Shown: positions 34,453 to 43,965 of the stretch, in pieces
How positions within the stretch are numbered: the stretch's first letter is position 1
Layout: each line of letters begins with the position of its first letter
Assembly (NCBI RefSeq): GCF_011759705.1
Contig: NZ_JAAOZF010000001.1
Coordinates: 1,876,690-1,940,689 of the forward strand
Source: Microbacterium ulmi
GTDB taxonomy: Bacteria; Actinomycetota; Actinomycetes; Actinomycetales; Microbacteriaceae
DNA: 64,000 nucleotides
Reading direction: 5' to 3'
Made by a program: the position numbers and the translations under genes
Notes under the pieces: model-generated
The model's database searches: none
Told to the model about the DNA's origin: nothing
What the model saw: the letters and a program-made list of their open reading frames with translations, nothing else

Positions 34453-35624
34453 CCATGACCGCGAGCTTCGTCTACGACGCCGTCCGCACACCCTTCGGAC
34501 GCGCGGGAGGAGCGCTGTCGGGCATCCGCCCCGACGATCTCGCAGCCGTCGTCATGAGGGCGACCGTCGAGCGGTCCGGGCTCGACCCCGCACTCATCGA
34601 CGACGTCGTCTTCGGCGACGCGAACCAGGCGGGCGAGGACAATCGCGACGTCGCGCGGTTCGGAGCCCTGCTCGCGGGGTTCCCGACGACCGTGCCCGGC
34701 GCGACCGTGAACCGGCTGTGCGGCTCGGCCGTCGAAGCCGTGATCCAGGGATCGCGGGCGATCGAGACGGGGGACTGCGCCATCGTCCTCGCGGGCGGCG
34801 TCGAGTCGATGAGCCGCGCACCGTTCGTCGTCGAGAAGTCGTCGAAGCCGTGGCCGGCCGTCGGCAACGCCACGATGTGGAACACGTCGATCGGCTGGCG
34901 TATGACGAACCCGCGCCTTCCGAAGGAGTGGACGATCTCCAACGGAGAGTCCGCCGAGAAGCTCGCTGCGCTCTATGGAATCTCGCGCGAACAGCAGGAC
35001 GCCTTCGCCCTGCGCAGCCACCGCCTCGCCGCCGACGCATGGGCGGCCGGCGTCTACGACGACGAGATCGTCCAGGTGCCGGGGGCCGCCCTGACGAGGG
35101 ACGAGGGGATCCGCGACGACACGACGGCCGCGGCGCTCGCGAAGCTGCGCACGCTCTTCGCGGCCGACGGCAGCGTGACTGCGGGCAACTCGTCGTCGAT
35201 CAACGACGGCGCCTCCGCCGTGCTCCTCGGGGCAGAGGGGGCGGTGGATGCCGAGCCGCTCGCCCGCATCGCGGGTCGCGGCGTCTTCGGGAACGACCCC
35301 GACGTCTTCGGTGTCGCGCCGGTCGAGGCGGCCAACCGTGCCCTCGCGCGTGCAGGACGCACGTGGGCCGACGTCGACGTCGTCGAGCTCAACGAGGCCT
35401 TCGCATCACAGTCGCTCGCGTGCCTCGCGCTCTGGCCCGACCTGGATCCCGAGAAGGTCAACGTCCACGGGGGAGCCATCGCGATCGGGCATCCGCTCGG
35501 AGCGTCGGGTGGCCGCATCATCGGCCACGCCGCGCACGAGCTGCGCCGCCGTGGAGGGGGCGTCGCGGTCGCCGCGATCTGCATCGGCGTCGGGCAGGGG
35601 CTCGCGGTCGTCCTCGAGCGGTAG
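34449..35624 (+). CDS. pcaF: 3-oxoadipyl-CoA thiolase
   Basis: PcaF cleaves 3-oxoadipyl-CoA to succinyl-CoA and acetyl-CoA, the last step of the beta-ketoadipate pathway. The 391-residue thiolase has Cys91 (NRLCGSAVEAV) as nucleophile, NEAFASQS, GHPLGASGGR with the active His, and the second Cys in CIGVGQG. The ATG at 34449 overlaps the pcaJ stop; ATG 34455 is a possible alternative with GAGAGAGG upstream. Confidence 0.93.
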   Translation: MTMTASFVYDAVRTPFGRAGGALSGIRPDDLAAVVMRATVERSGLDPALIDDVVFGDANQAGEDNRDVARFGALLAGFPTTVPGATVNRLCGSAVEAVIQGSRAIETGDCAIVLAGGVESMSRAPFVVEKSSKPWPAVGNATMWNTSIGWRMTNPRLPKEWTISNGESAEKLAALYGISREQQDAFALRSHRLAADAWAAGVYDDEIVQVPGAALTRDEGIRDDTTAAALAKLRTLFAADGSVTAGNSSSINDGASAVLLGAEGAVDAEPLARIAGRGVFGNDPDVFGVAPVEAANRALARAGRTWADVDVVELNEAFASQSLACLALWPDLDPEKVNVHGGAIAIGHPLGASGGRIIGHAAHELRRRGGGVAVAAICIGVGQGLAVVLER

Positions 35625-35662
35625 CCCGTGCGGCCACCGGGCGCTCGTCCGCGTCCGCGCCC

Positions 35663-36463
35663 TCAGTACGACGCGCGTCCGGCGTCGAGTTCGCCCAGGT
35701 AGCGCGCCGCGAGCTGCTCGGTGCCGCGCGCGAGGAGAGAGACGTCCGCGCCGACGAGCAGGAAGGACGCCCCCGCCTCGGCGTACCGATCGGCGGTCGC
35801 CGGGTCGAACGCGTTGACGCCCACGGGCCTGCCCGCGGCGCGAACGGCTTCGAAGGTGCGCAGCACGGCGGCCACGACATCCGGGTGCGTCTGCTGACCG
35901 AGAAGACCCATCGACGCGGCGAGATCGCTGGGCCCGACGAAGACGCCGTCGACGCCGTCGACGGCGGCGATCTCGGCTGCCGCCTCGACCGCGTGCGTCG
36001 TCTCGATCTGCACGAACACCGAGACGTGCTCGGCCGCGCTCGTGAGGTAGTCGTCGATGCGGTTCCACCTGCCCGAGCGGGCGAGCGCGTTGCCGACGCC
36101 GCGTCGTCCGCGCGGCGGGTACTGCGTCGCCGCCACGATCTCGCGCGCCTGGTCGGCCGACGACACCATCGGCACGAGGAGGTTCTGCGCCCCGAGGTCG
36201 AGCACCTGCTTGATGACGACGGCGTCGCCCACCGGTACGCGCACGACGGGTGTCGCGGGGTACGCGGCGATCGCCTGCAGCTGCGCGAGCGTCGACTCGA
36301 GCCCGTTCGGTGCGTGCTCCATGTCGATGAGGATCCAGTCCAGGCCCGCGCCGGCGCAGATCTCGGCGACGAGCGGGCTGCCCGAGCACGCCCACACGCC
36401 GAACAGCGGGCGCGATGCCTCGGCGAGGCGGTCGCGGAAGGTCGGGGTCAGACGAAGCGGCAT
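35663..36463 (-). CDS. hpaI: 4-hydroxy-2-oxoheptanedioate aldolase
   Basis: HpaI cleaves 4-hydroxy-2-oxoheptanedioate to pyruvate and succinate semialdehyde. The 266-residue class II aldolase has the HpcH/HpaI marks LIDMEHAPN (His/Glu region), VQIETTHAVE (metal Glu) and GVFVGPSDLAASMG (metal Asp). Its start lies inside the hpaH 3' end (16-base overlap). Last gene of the leftward hpa operon. Confidence 0.92.
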   Translation of the reverse strand: MPLRLTPTFRDRLAEASRPLFGVWACSGSPLVAEICAGAGLDWILIDMEHAPNGLESTLAQLQAIAAYPATPVVRVPVGDAVVIKQVLDLGAQNLLVPMVSSADQAREIVAATQYPPRGRRGVGNALARSGRWNRIDDYLTSAAEHVSVFVQIETTHAVEAAAEIAAVDGVDGVFVGPSDLAASMGLLGQQTHPDVVAAVLRTFEAVRAAGRPVGVNAFDPATADRYAEAGASFLLVGADVSLLARGTEQLAARYLGELDAGRASY

Positions 36464-37233
36464 GAGATGGTCCCCAGGGGTCCGTAGTCGGCCAGGACGG
36501 TGTCGCCCGCGGCGACCCACACGGGGCGCGTGAACGACCCCGCGAGCACGATCTCGCCGGCCTCGAGCCCGTCGCCGTGCTGCGCGAGCTTGTTCGCGAG
36601 CCATGCGACCCCCGTCGCGGGATGGTTCAGGACCCCGGCGGCGACGCCCGTCTCTTCGATCGTCTCGTTGCGGTAGAGGAGGGCGGAGATCCAGCGCAGG
36701 TCGACCGCGTCGGGCGCGACCGGGGTGCCGCCGAGGACCAGCCCGCCGTAGGCGGCGTTGTCGGCGATCGTGTCGACGATCGTGCGGCCCTCGAGCTCGA
36801 TGTGCGAGTTGAGCAGCTCGAGCGCGGGCGTGACGTACTCCGTCGCGCGAAGGACGTCGAACAGCGTGCAGCGCGGTCCCTCGAGAGGCTGTGCGAGGAC
36901 GAACGCGAGCTCGACCTCGAGCCGCACGTTCGAGAACAGGCTGACCGGGATCTGCGACCCGTTCTCCCACACGGTGTCGTCGAACATGACACCGTAGTCG
37001 GGCTCCGTGATGCCCGTCGCCTGCTGCATCGCCTTCGACGTGAGCCCGATCTTCCGCCCGACGAGCCGGTGGCCCGCCGCGAGCCGGCGCTCGCGCCACA
37101 CGGCCTGGATCGCGTACGAGTCCTCGACCGTCGCGTCCGGGTGCCGGGCCGTGATCCGCGGGATCACGCCGTGCGTGCGATCTGCCGCGGCGAGCTCGTC
37201 CGCGATCTGCGCGATCGTCTCCGCATCCAGCAT
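36448..37233 (-). CDS. hpaH: 2-oxo-hept-3-ene-1,7-dioate hydratase
   Basis: HpaH hydrates 2-oxohept-3-ene-1,7-dioate before aldol cleavage. The 261-residue protein matches the FAH-like hydratase family (MhpD/HpaH): [17 protein letters not shown], then EVELAFVLA with metal-binding Glu residues, and [23 protein letters not shown] end (here [20 protein letters not shown]). GAAGGAGAG precedes the ATG. A long inverted repeat separates it from hpaD upstream. Confidence 0.93.
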   Translation of the reverse strand: MLDAETIAQIADELAAADRTHGVIPRITARHPDATVEDSYAIQAVWRERRLAAGHRLVGRKIGLTSKAMQQATGITEPDYGVMFDDTVWENGSQIPVSLFSNVRLEVELAFVLAQPLEGPRCTLFDVLRATEYVTPALELLNSHIELEGRTIVDTIADNAAYGGLVLGGTPVAPDAVDLRWISALLYRNETIEETGVAAGVLNHPATGVAWLANKLAQHGDGLEAGEIVLAGSFTRPVWVAAGDTVLADYGPLGTISCRFV

Positions 37234-37272
37234 CCGTCTCTCCTTCGTGGTCAGGCTAGCGTTCGTCGACCT

Positions 37273-37354
37273 GCAGAACTCCACGGATCCGCAGCCGATC
37301 CCGCGGGTTGACCGGTCACGCGCGAGGTCGTGCTCGAGTTCCGTGGAGTTCTGC
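37273..37354. repeat. Inverted repeat element within the hpa operon (copy 1)
   Basis: GCAGAACTCCACGGA at 37273-37287 and TCCGTGGAGTTCTGC at 37340-37354 are perfect 15-base complements with 52 bases between. The core GCAGAACTCCAC recurs in both arms of a second element at 46027-46126. It fills the gap between hpaD and hpaH and could act as an RNA hairpin that sets their ratio, or be a dispersed palindromic repeat. Confidence 0.7.
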
Positions 37355-37366
37355 CGAGCCTCCGGA

Positions 37367-38512
37367 TCACAGCTGGTTGCCCAGCTTGTACTCCGGCATC
37401 GACGTCTCACTGGCGCGCGTGTAGGAGAAGCCGTCGGCGCCGATCGTGACCGCCATCTCGGAGGAGTCGGTGCGGGCGACGACAGGCTGCGGGTCGCCGT
37501 CGAGGTCGAGGACGAGGGACGCCTCGGTGTACCACGACGGCACGACGGGGTTGCCCCACCAGTCGCGGCGCTGGTTGTCGTGCACGTCCCACGTGACGAC
37601 GGGGTTGTCGGGGTCTCCGGTGTAGTAGTCCTGCGTGTAGATCTCGACGCGGTGCCCGTCGGGGTCGCGCAGATAGAGATAGAACGCGTTCGAGACGCCG
37701 TGGCGGCCGGGGCCGCGCTCGATCGCATCGGACCGGCGGAGCGCTCCGAGCTTGTCGCAGATCGCGAGGATGTTGTGCTTCTCGTGCGTCGAGAACGCGA
37801 CGTGGTGCATGCGGGGGCCGTCGCCGCCCGTCATCGCCGTGTCGTGCACGGTGGGCTTGCGGCGCATCCAGGCGGCGTAGACGGTGCCTTCGTCGTCCTG
37901 GATGTCCTCCGTCACGCGGAAGCCCAGGTCCTGCATGAACGCGACGGCCCGCGGCACGTCGGGCGTCACCTGGTTGAAGTGGTCGAGGCGCACGAGGGCG
38001 CCGGGCGTGTACAGGTCGTAGCGCCACGCGAGCCGCTCGACGTGCAGGACGTCGTGGAAGAACTCGTACGGGAAGCCGAGCGGGTCGGTCACGCGCACGG
38101 AGTCGCCGATGCCCTTGGTGAAGCCCCCGGGGTTGCGGCGCACGTCGCAGCCGAGCTCGGTGTAGAACGCGACGGCCTGATCGAGGTCCTCGGGTGTGCG
38201 CACGCGGTACGAGAACGCGGCGACGGCCGCGACGGGGCCCTGCCTCAGCACGAGGTTGTGGTGGATGAACTCCTCCATCGAGCGCAGGTAGACCGTGTTC
38301 TCGTCCTCCTCCGTCACGACGAGGTCGAGCACGTCGACGTAGAACTCGCGCGATGCCGCGAGGTCGGTCACGACGAGCTCCATGTACGCGCAGCGCAGGA
38401 TGTCGGGCGGCGACGCCTGCGGCGTCGGCACCGGGTTGTCGCTGTGGATTGGGGCCTCCTGGCTCACGAAGAAGCCGGAGGAGGTGCGGGTCATGTCGTC
38501 GCGTCGGGTCAT
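37367..38512 (-). CDS. hpaD: 3,4-dihydroxyphenylacetate 2,3-dioxygenase
   Basis: HpaD opens homoprotocatechuate in the meta position. The 381-residue extradiol enzyme of the two-domain vicinal-oxygen-chelate type has its metal ligands at His178 (LDHFNQVT), His237 (MHHVAFST) and Glu290 (HRVEIYT); the spacing 59 and 53 matches the Brevibacterium/Arthrobacter homoprotocatechuate dioxygenases, which use Fe(II) or Mn(II). AAGGA lies eight bases before ATG 38512; ATG 38494 is an alternative. Confidence 0.94.
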   Translation of the reverse strand: MTRRDDMTRTSSGFFVSQEAPIHSDNPVPTPQASPPDILRCAYMELVVTDLAASREFYVDVLDLVVTEEDENTVYLRSMEEFIHHNLVLRQGPVAAVAAFSYRVRTPEDLDQAVAFYTELGCDVRRNPGGFTKGIGDSVRVTDPLGFPYEFFHDVLHVERLAWRYDLYTPGALVRLDHFNQVTPDVPRAVAFMQDLGFRVTEDIQDDEGTVYAAWMRRKPTVHDTAMTGGDGPRMHHVAFSTHEKHNILAICDKLGALRRSDAIERGPGRHGVSNAFYLYLRDPDGHRVEIYTQDYYTGDPDNPVVTWDVHDNQRRDWWGNPVVPSWYTEASLVLDLDGDPQPVVARTDSSEMAVTIGADGFSYTRASETSMPEYKLGNQL

Positions 38513-38542
38513 GTCAGCGTCCTTGCTGTCGTGGAGAGGGAG

Positions 38543-40096
38543 TCAGTGGGATGCCGCGGCATCCGTCTTGCCGAAGGTGGGGTTGTGGACCTCGCCGAGC
38601 GTGATGTGCACGGCCTGCTGGTCGGTGTAGAAGTCGATCGAGCGGTAGCCGCCCTCGTGCCCCAGGCCCGAGGCCTTCACGCCGCCGAAGGGCGTGCGCA
38701 GGTCGCGCACGTTGTTGGAGTTGAGCCACACCATCCCGGCCTCGACGGCCTGCGCGAAGTTGTGCGCGCGCTTCAGGTCGTTCGTCCACACGTAGGCGGC
38801 GAGGCCGTACTTCGTGTCGTTCGCGAGCGCCAGTGCCTCCTCGTCGGTGTCGAAGGGGGTGATGGCGACGACGGGTCCGAAGATCTCCTCCTGGAAGATG
38901 CGGGCGTCGGGCGCGACATCGGCGAACACGGTCGGCGCGACGAAGTTGCCCGTCTCGAAGCCTTCGGGCCGTCCGCCGCCCGCGACGAGCCGGCCCTCGG
39001 TCTTTCCGAGCTCGACGTACGACATGACCTTCTCGTAATGCTCTGGGTGCACGAGCGCCCCGACCTCGGTCGCGGGGTCGTGCGGGTACCCCACCACCAC
39101 GCGCGCGGCCTGCGCGGCGTACCGCGAGACGAACTCGTCGTACACCTCGCGCTGCACGAGGATGCGTGACCCCGCCGTGCAGCGCTCGCCGTTGAGCGAG
39201 AAGACGCCGAAGATCGTCGCGTCGATCGCGGCGTCCAGATCCGCGTCGGCGAAGACGATAGCGGGCGACTTGCCACCGAGCTCCATCGAGAGCCCCTTGA
39301 GGTACGGCGCGGCGTTGCCGAAGATCAGCCTGCCCGTCGAGCTCTCGCCGGTGAACGAGATGAGCGGCACGTCGGGATGCTTCACGAGGGCGTCTCCGGC
39401 ATCCTCGCCCAGTCCGTTGACGAGGTTGAAGACGCCCTTCGGCAGCCCCGCCTCCTCGAAGATCCCGGCCCACAGCGAGGCCGACAGCGGCGTGAACTCG
39501 GCCGGCTTGAGCACGACGGTGTTTCCCGTCGCGAGGGCGGGGCCGAGCTTCCACGACTCGAGCATGAAGGGCGTGTTCCACGGCGTGATGAGCCCCGCGA
39601 CGCCGATCGGCTTGCGGTTGACGTAGTTGATCTGGCGTCCGGGCACCTTGTAGGTGTCGTCGGCCTGCGCGACGATCAGGTCGGCGAAGAACCGGAAGTT
39701 CTCGGCCGCGCGGCGGGCCTGCCCGAGCGCCTGCGTGATCGGCAGGCCCGAGTCGAACGACTCGAGCTCTGCGAGCCGCGCGTCGCGCGACTCGACGATG
39801 TCGGCGATGCGGTGGAGGATCCGCGACCGCTCGCGGGGGAGCATCCGGGGCCACGGGCCCTCGGCGAACGCCGTGCGGGCCGCCGCGACGGCGCGGTCGA
39901 TGTCGGCCTTCTTGCCGGCAGCGGCCTGCAGGTAGACCTCGTTCGAGACGGGGTCGAGCACGTCGAACGTGTCGCCGTCCGCCGAGTCGACGAACGCGCC
40001 GTCGATGTAGTGCTGGATGCGCGTCGGCAGGTCGGCGGGGATGTGCCGCCCTGCGACAGGCTCAGGGACCAGGGCGATCGTCGCGGTGTCGGTCAT
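38543..40096 (-). CDS. hpaE: 5-carboxymethyl-2-hydroxymuconate semialdehyde dehydrogenase
   Basis: HpaE oxidises the HpaD ring-cleavage product to 5-carboxymethyl-2-hydroxymuconate using NAD. The 517-residue aldehyde dehydrogenase has Glu272 (SMELGGKSP) and Cys306 (NGERCTAGSR). The N-terminal 30 residues precede the usual IDGAFVDSADG start. GGAGGT stands before the ATG. Its position next to hpaD supports the specific assignment over other aldehyde dehydrogenases. Confidence 0.92.
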   Translation of the reverse strand: MTDTATIALVPEPVAGRHIPADLPTRIQHYIDGAFVDSADGDTFDVLDPVSNEVYLQAAAGKKADIDRAVAAARTAFAEGPWPRMLPRERSRILHRIADIVESRDARLAELESFDSGLPITQALGQARRAAENFRFFADLIVAQADDTYKVPGRQINYVNRKPIGVAGLITPWNTPFMLESWKLGPALATGNTVVLKPAEFTPLSASLWAGIFEEAGLPKGVFNLVNGLGEDAGDALVKHPDVPLISFTGESSTGRLIFGNAAPYLKGLSMELGGKSPAIVFADADLDAAIDATIFGVFSLNGERCTAGSRILVQREVYDEFVSRYAAQAARVVVGYPHDPATEVGALVHPEHYEKVMSYVELGKTEGRLVAGGGRPEGFETGNFVAPTVFADVAPDARIFQEEIFGPVVAITPFDTDEEALALANDTKYGLAAYVWTNDLKRAHNFAQAVEAGMVWLNSNNVRDLRTPFGGVKASGLGHEGGYRSIDFYTDQQAVHITLGEVHNPTFGKTDAAASH

Positions 40097-40121
40097 GGGT
40101 AACCTCCGGTGTCGGATGGGG

Positions 40122-40805
40122 TCAGAAGGCCGGGAGGCCGAGGGTCTCGTCGGGGTGCTCGTGGATCATGTACGCGTCGAGCGTCGCGGAGCGGTGGCGC
40201 CGGGCCGCCTTCTCGATCTCGCCGAGCGGGGCGCCCGTCTCGATGAGCCGCACGATGTTCTCGTGCTCGCGCACGGACTCCTGGGCCCGGCCCGGCACGA
40301 AGCTGAAGGTCGAGTCGCGGAGGTGCCCGAGCCGCGCCCACTCGCTCTCGACCAGCTCGAGCATGCGGGGATTGGCGCACTTGCCGAACAGCGTCGCGTG
40401 GAACTCCTGGTTGAGGCGGGTGAACGCCCGCGGGTCGAAGTCCTCCAGGATGCGGATCATGCGCTCGTTGACGGCGCGTGCACGACGGAGGTCGTCCGCC
40501 GTGAGCCTCCGGGCGGCGAGAGCGGTCGCTGCCCCCTCGAGGATCGAGAGCGCCTGCATGCTGTGGCGGTACTGCGAGTCGTCGACCATCGAGACGCGCG
40601 CGCCGACGTTGCGCTCGAACGTCACGAGTCCCTCGGCCTCGAGCTGGCGGATCGCCTCCCGCACGGGCACGACGCTCATGTCGAGGTCGCCCGCGAGAGA
40701 GCCGAGCACGAGCCGGTATCCCGGCGTGAACTCCTGGTTCGCGATCCGCTCCTTGATCCACTGGTAGGCGCGCTGCGACTTGCTCTGCGTCTGGAGGTCG
40801 GTCAT
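40122..40805 (-). CDS. GntR-family regulator (FCD domain) of the hpa operon
   Basis: This 227-residue regulator has a winged helix (LAGDLDMSVVPVREAIRQLE) and a helical FCD domain with FTRLNQEFHATLFGKC and EHENIVRLIE carrying likely metal ligands. It is the second gene of the hpa operon; its ATG overlaps the stop of the FAH-RraA gene. It probably senses a pathway acid and represses the divergent promoters at 42363-42390. An autoregulated repressor inside its own operon is the simplest reading. Confidence 0.88.
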   Translation of the reverse strand: MTDLQTQSKSQRAYQWIKERIANQEFTPGYRLVLGSLAGDLDMSVVPVREAIRQLEAEGLVTFERNVGARVSMVDDSQYRHSMQALSILEGAATALAARRLTADDLRRARAVNERMIRILEDFDPRAFTRLNQEFHATLFGKCANPRMLELVESEWARLGHLRDSTFSFVPGRAQESVREHENIVRLIETGAPLGEIEKAARRHRSATLDAYMIHEHPDETLGLPAF

Positions 40806-42343
40806 GGTGCGTGCTCCTCGTCGTAGCGGGTCCGCCACGGCGCGCTCAGGGGGAAGAGCCCGTCGACGGGATGCCCCTCCGCGACGCGTGCGGCGATCCA
40901 GGCATCCTCCTCCTCCTGCGCGAGGGCCGCGTCGGCGACCTCCTCGGCCAGGGCCGGCGGGATGACGACGACCCCGTCGGCATCGCCGACGACGACGTCG
41001 CCGGGCTGCACGGTCGTGCCGCCGCATCCGATCGTCACGTCGAGATCCCACGGCACGTGCCTGCGGCCGAGGACGGCGGGATGCGCGCCGGCCGCGTAGA
41101 CGGGGATGCCGACGGCCGTCACGGCATCGACGTCGCGGACGCCTCCGTCGGTCACGATGCCGGCCGCGCCTCGCGCGTGCGCTCGGATCGCGAGGATGTC
41201 GCCGAGCGTGCCCGATCCCGTCTCGCCGCGGGCCTCGATGACGATGACCTCGCCCTCGCCGACGGCGTCGAACGCGCGCTTCTGCGCGTTGTAGCCGCCG
41301 CCGTGCGACGCGAAGAGGTCTTCGCGGTTGGGTACGAATCGCAGCGTGCGGGCCGTGCCGACGAGCTTGGCGTCCGGATGCAGCGGCCGCACGCCGTCGA
41401 TCGTCACGTTGTCCAGCCCGCGCTTGCGCAGCTGCTGCGACAGACCCGCGACGGGCGTCTTCTCGAGCTTCGCGCGCAGGGCGGGGGAGAGGACGGATGA
41501 CGCGACAGGCTCTTCGACGGGGAGCCCCGCGGCCTCGCGCGAACCCCACGCCTCCGCGCGCTGCACGTCGTTGACGGCGGGCGTGGATCCGAGGGCGGGG
41601 TCGTAGGAAGCCTCGCCCTGCGTCACGGTCGTGGTGAGCCGTCCCGATGTCGCGCCGTTCGCGGACGAGACCTCGACCTCGACGACGTCGCCGGGGACGA
41701 CCACAGACGAACCCGCGGGCGTGCCGGTGAGGATGACGTCTCCCGGCTCGAGCGTGAAGTGCTGCGACAGGTCGGCGACGAGCTGCGCGAGCGGGAAGAT
41801 GAGACCCGCGGTCGTGTCGTCCTGCACGAGCTCGCCGTTGACCCACGTCCGCAGGCGCAGGGCGCCGGGCTCGACCGCCCGGGCGTCGATGAGGGCGGGG
41901 CCGATGGGCGTGAAGCCGTCGCCGCCCTTCGAACGGACGTTGGATCCCTTGTCGTTCGCGCGCAGGTCGTAGAGGCCGAAGTCGTCGGCGGCCGTGACCC
42001 ACGCCACGTGGCCCCACGCGTCGGCCAGGCGGACGCGGCGCGCGGCGGTCCCGATGACGAGGGCGATCTCGCCCTCGAACGCGAGCAGCTCTGTGCCGAG
42101 CGGGCGCTCGATCGTGCCGCCGGATGCCGCGACCGAGCTCGACGGCTTGAAGAAGTACGACGGCGCGGCGGGTCGGCGGCCGCGCTGGTCGGCGCGCGAT
42201 CCGTAGCTCAGATGCACCGCGACGATCTTGCCGGGGCGGCCGGGCAGTCCCGAGAAGCGCGGGTCGGCCGGGCCCACGCGTCCGGAGGCTCCGCGCGGCG
42301 CGGGAGCGCCGGGGGGAGTGGACGTGGGGACATCCGTCTGCAT
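40802..42343 (-). CDS. FAH-family isomerase/decarboxylase fused to an RraA-like domain
   Basis: This 513-residue fusion begins the hpa operon. Residues 30-250 are a fumarylacetoacetate-hydrolase-type domain (FEGEIALVIG metal site; DVILTGTPAG), as in HpaG, which handles the 5-carboxymethyl-2-hydroxymuconate step. Residues about 290-500 are RraA-like (GIVTDGGVRDVDAV; GDVVVGDADGVVVIPP); RraA-fold enzymes include 4-hydroxy-4-methyl-2-oxoglutarate aldolase and oxaloacetate decarboxylases. In E. coli HpaG is two FAH domains instead. No separate hpaF or hpaG is present in the window. AAGGAG fixes ATG 42343. Confidence 0.85.
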   Translation of the reverse strand: MQTDVPTSTPPGAPAPRGASGRVGPADPRFSGLPGRPGKIVAVHLSYGSRADQRGRRPAAPSYFFKPSSSVAASGGTIERPLGTELLAFEGEIALVIGTAARRVRLADAWGHVAWVTAADDFGLYDLRANDKGSNVRSKGGDGFTPIGPALIDARAVEPGALRLRTWVNGELVQDDTTAGLIFPLAQLVADLSQHFTLEPGDVILTGTPAGSSVVVPGDVVEVEVSSANGATSGRLTTTVTQGEASYDPALGSTPAVNDVQRAEAWGSREAAGLPVEEPVASSVLSPALRAKLEKTPVAGLSQQLRKRGLDNVTIDGVRPLHPDAKLVGTARTLRFVPNREDLFASHGGGYNAQKRAFDAVGEGEVIVIEARGETGSGTLGDILAIRAHARGAAGIVTDGGVRDVDAVTAVGIPVYAAGAHPAVLGRRHVPWDLDVTIGCGGTTVQPGDVVVGDADGVVVIPPALAEEVADAALAQEEEDAWIAARVAEGHPVDGLFPLSAPWRTRYDEEHAP

Positions 42344-42362
42344 GTCGGGAGCTCCTTCGCTC

Positions 42363-42390
42363 TTGCGTCGTATCTGAAATCGTATATGAT
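42363..42390 (+). promoter_or_regulatory. Divergent promoter/operator between FAH-RraA and MFS genes
   Basis: TTGCGT (42363-42368), 16 bases and TATGAT (42385-42390) form a rightward promoter. ATCGTATATGAT (42379-42390) is an imperfect palindrome over its -10 box. The motif TCGTATNNGA also reads on the other strand as ATACGATTTCAGATACGA, two ATACGA half-sites 12 bases apart. These fit a GntR dimer and would control both directions. Confidence 0.5.
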
Positions 42391-42477
42391 TGGTCGCCAT
42401 CGGGCAAGCGGCATCCTCCTCGCGGAGAAGCCGCCTGCTCCAGACAGTGACGTCGACCTGACATAGGAGTCAAGGAC

Positions 42478-43872
42478 ATGAGCACACCCCAGTCCGCGGG
42501 ATACGCAGACGGATTCACTCCCACCGGCACGATCGCGACACAAGCCGACCGCCGACGCGTCGTCTTCGCGACCGTCGTCGGGACGACCGTCGAGTGGTAC
42601 GACTTCTTCATCTACGCGTCGGCGGCGGGACTCGTCTTCGGACAGCTCTTCTTCGCTCCCGCGGGCGAGGAGTTCGCGCAGATCCTCTCGTTCATCACCG
42701 TGGGCATCAGCTTCCTGTTCCGTCCGCTCGGCGCGTTCCTCGCGGGGCACCTCGGCGACAGGTACGGCCGCAGGCTCGTCCTGATGCTCACGCTCATCCT
42801 CATGGGAGTCGCGACGACCCTCGTGGGCCTTCTGCCGACGTACGCCGCGATCGGCGTCGCCGCCCCCATCCTCCTCGTGCTCCTGCGCATCCTGCAGGGG
42901 ATCTCGGCGGGCGGCGAGTGGGGCGGAGCCGTCCTCATGGCCGTCGAGCACGCGCCGAAGGCCAAGCGCGGCCTGTTCGGCGCGTCGCCGCAGATCGGCG
43001 TGCCGCTGGGCCTTCTGCTCGCGTCGGGCGTCATGGCGCTCATGGCCGCGATCGCCCCCGGCGAGGCGTTCCTCACGTGGGGCTGGCGCGTGCCGTTCCT
43101 GCTGAGCGTCGTGCTCATCGTCGTCGGCTACTACATCCGCCGCCGCGTCGAGGAGAGCCCCGTCTTCATCGAGCTCGCGGAGCGCAAGGAGCAGACCCGG
43201 ATGCCGATCGTCCAGCTGTTCAAGAAGCACACCCTCCTCGTGCTCGTCGCGGCCTTCGTCTTCGTCGGCAACAACGCGGTCGGCTACATGACGACGGGCG
43301 GCTACATCCAGCGGTACGCGACCGACCCCCAGGGTCCCCTCGGCCTCGACACGGCTCAGGTGCTGTGGGCCGTGACCGTCTCGGCCGTCTCGTGGCTGCT
43401 GTTCACGTGGATCGGCGGCTGGGTCTCCGACCGGATCGGCCGACGCACGACGTACATCATCGGGTGGGTCATCCTCCTCGCTGCGGTCTTCGCCGTGTTC
43501 CCCCTCGTCAACACGGGCAGCATCGTGCTGCTGGCGCTCGGACTCGTCCTGCTCACGATCGGCCTCGGTCTGACCTACGGGCCCCAGGCCGCGCTCTACA
43601 CGGAGCTGTTCCCCGCCTCGATCCGGTTCTCGGGCGTCTCGATCTCGTACGCGCTCGGCGCGATCCTCGGCGGCGCGTTCGCCCCCACGATCGCGCAGTG
43701 GCTCGTGCAGGCGACGGGTTCGACGACGGCCGTCTCGTGGTACCTCGCGGGAACCGTCGTGCTGGCCCTCATCGCGACCCTTCTGCTGCGCGATCGCAGC
43801 GGCATCCCGCTCGGTCCCGACCACGAGGCCGAGCAGGCGATCAGCCCGATCCGCGGACTGGCGAAGGTCTGA
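42478..43872 (+). CDS. MFS transporter, metabolite:H+ symporter type
   Basis: This 464-residue transporter has 12 membrane segments and the MHS-type marks VVGTTVEWYDFFIY at the first helix and GHLGDRYGRRLVLM in loop 2-3; ILQGISAGGEWGGAVLM follows. MHS carriers import mono- and dicarboxylates such as ketoglutarate, shikimate and aromatic acids. The divergent arrangement with the hpa operon suggests uptake of 4-hydroxyphenylacetate or homoprotocatechuate. AGGAGTCAAGG precedes ATG 42478. Confidence 0.9.
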   Translation: MSTPQSAGYADGFTPTGTIATQADRRRVVFATVVGTTVEWYDFFIYASAAGLVFGQLFFAPAGEEFAQILSFITVGISFLFRPLGAFLAGHLGDRYGRRLVLMLTLILMGVATTLVGLLPTYAAIGVAAPILLVLLRILQGISAGGEWGGAVLMAVEHAPKAKRGLFGASPQIGVPLGLLLASGVMALMAAIAPGEAFLTWGWRVPFLLSVVLIVVGYYIRRRVEESPVFIELAERKEQTRMPIVQLFKKHTLLVLVAAFVFVGNNAVGYMTTGGYIQRYATDPQGPLGLDTAQVLWAVTVSAVSWLLFTWIGGWVSDRIGRRTTYIIGWVILLAAVFAVFPLVNTGSIVLLALGLVLLTIGLGLTYGPQAALYTELFPASIRFSGVSISYALGAILGGAFAPTIAQWLVQATGSTTAVSWYLAGTVVLALIATLLLRDRSGIPLGPDHEAEQAISPIRGLAKV

Positions 43873-43881
43873 GCGTCACGC

Positions 43882-43916
43882 ACGGGCGGGTGGTTCCGGA
43901 TGCCGGAGCCGCCCGT
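43882..43916 (+). terminator. Hairpin terminator after MFS gene
   Basis: ACGGGCGG (43882-43889) and CCGCCCGT (43909-43916) are perfect complements; the loop holds a smaller TCCGGA palindrome. It lies ten bases past the MFS stop, before the convergent TetR gene. Confidence 0.6.
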
Positions 43917-43965
43917 TCGTGCATGGGGATGGGTCAGGGCCGCAGGCCCGTCGCCCAGCACGCGA

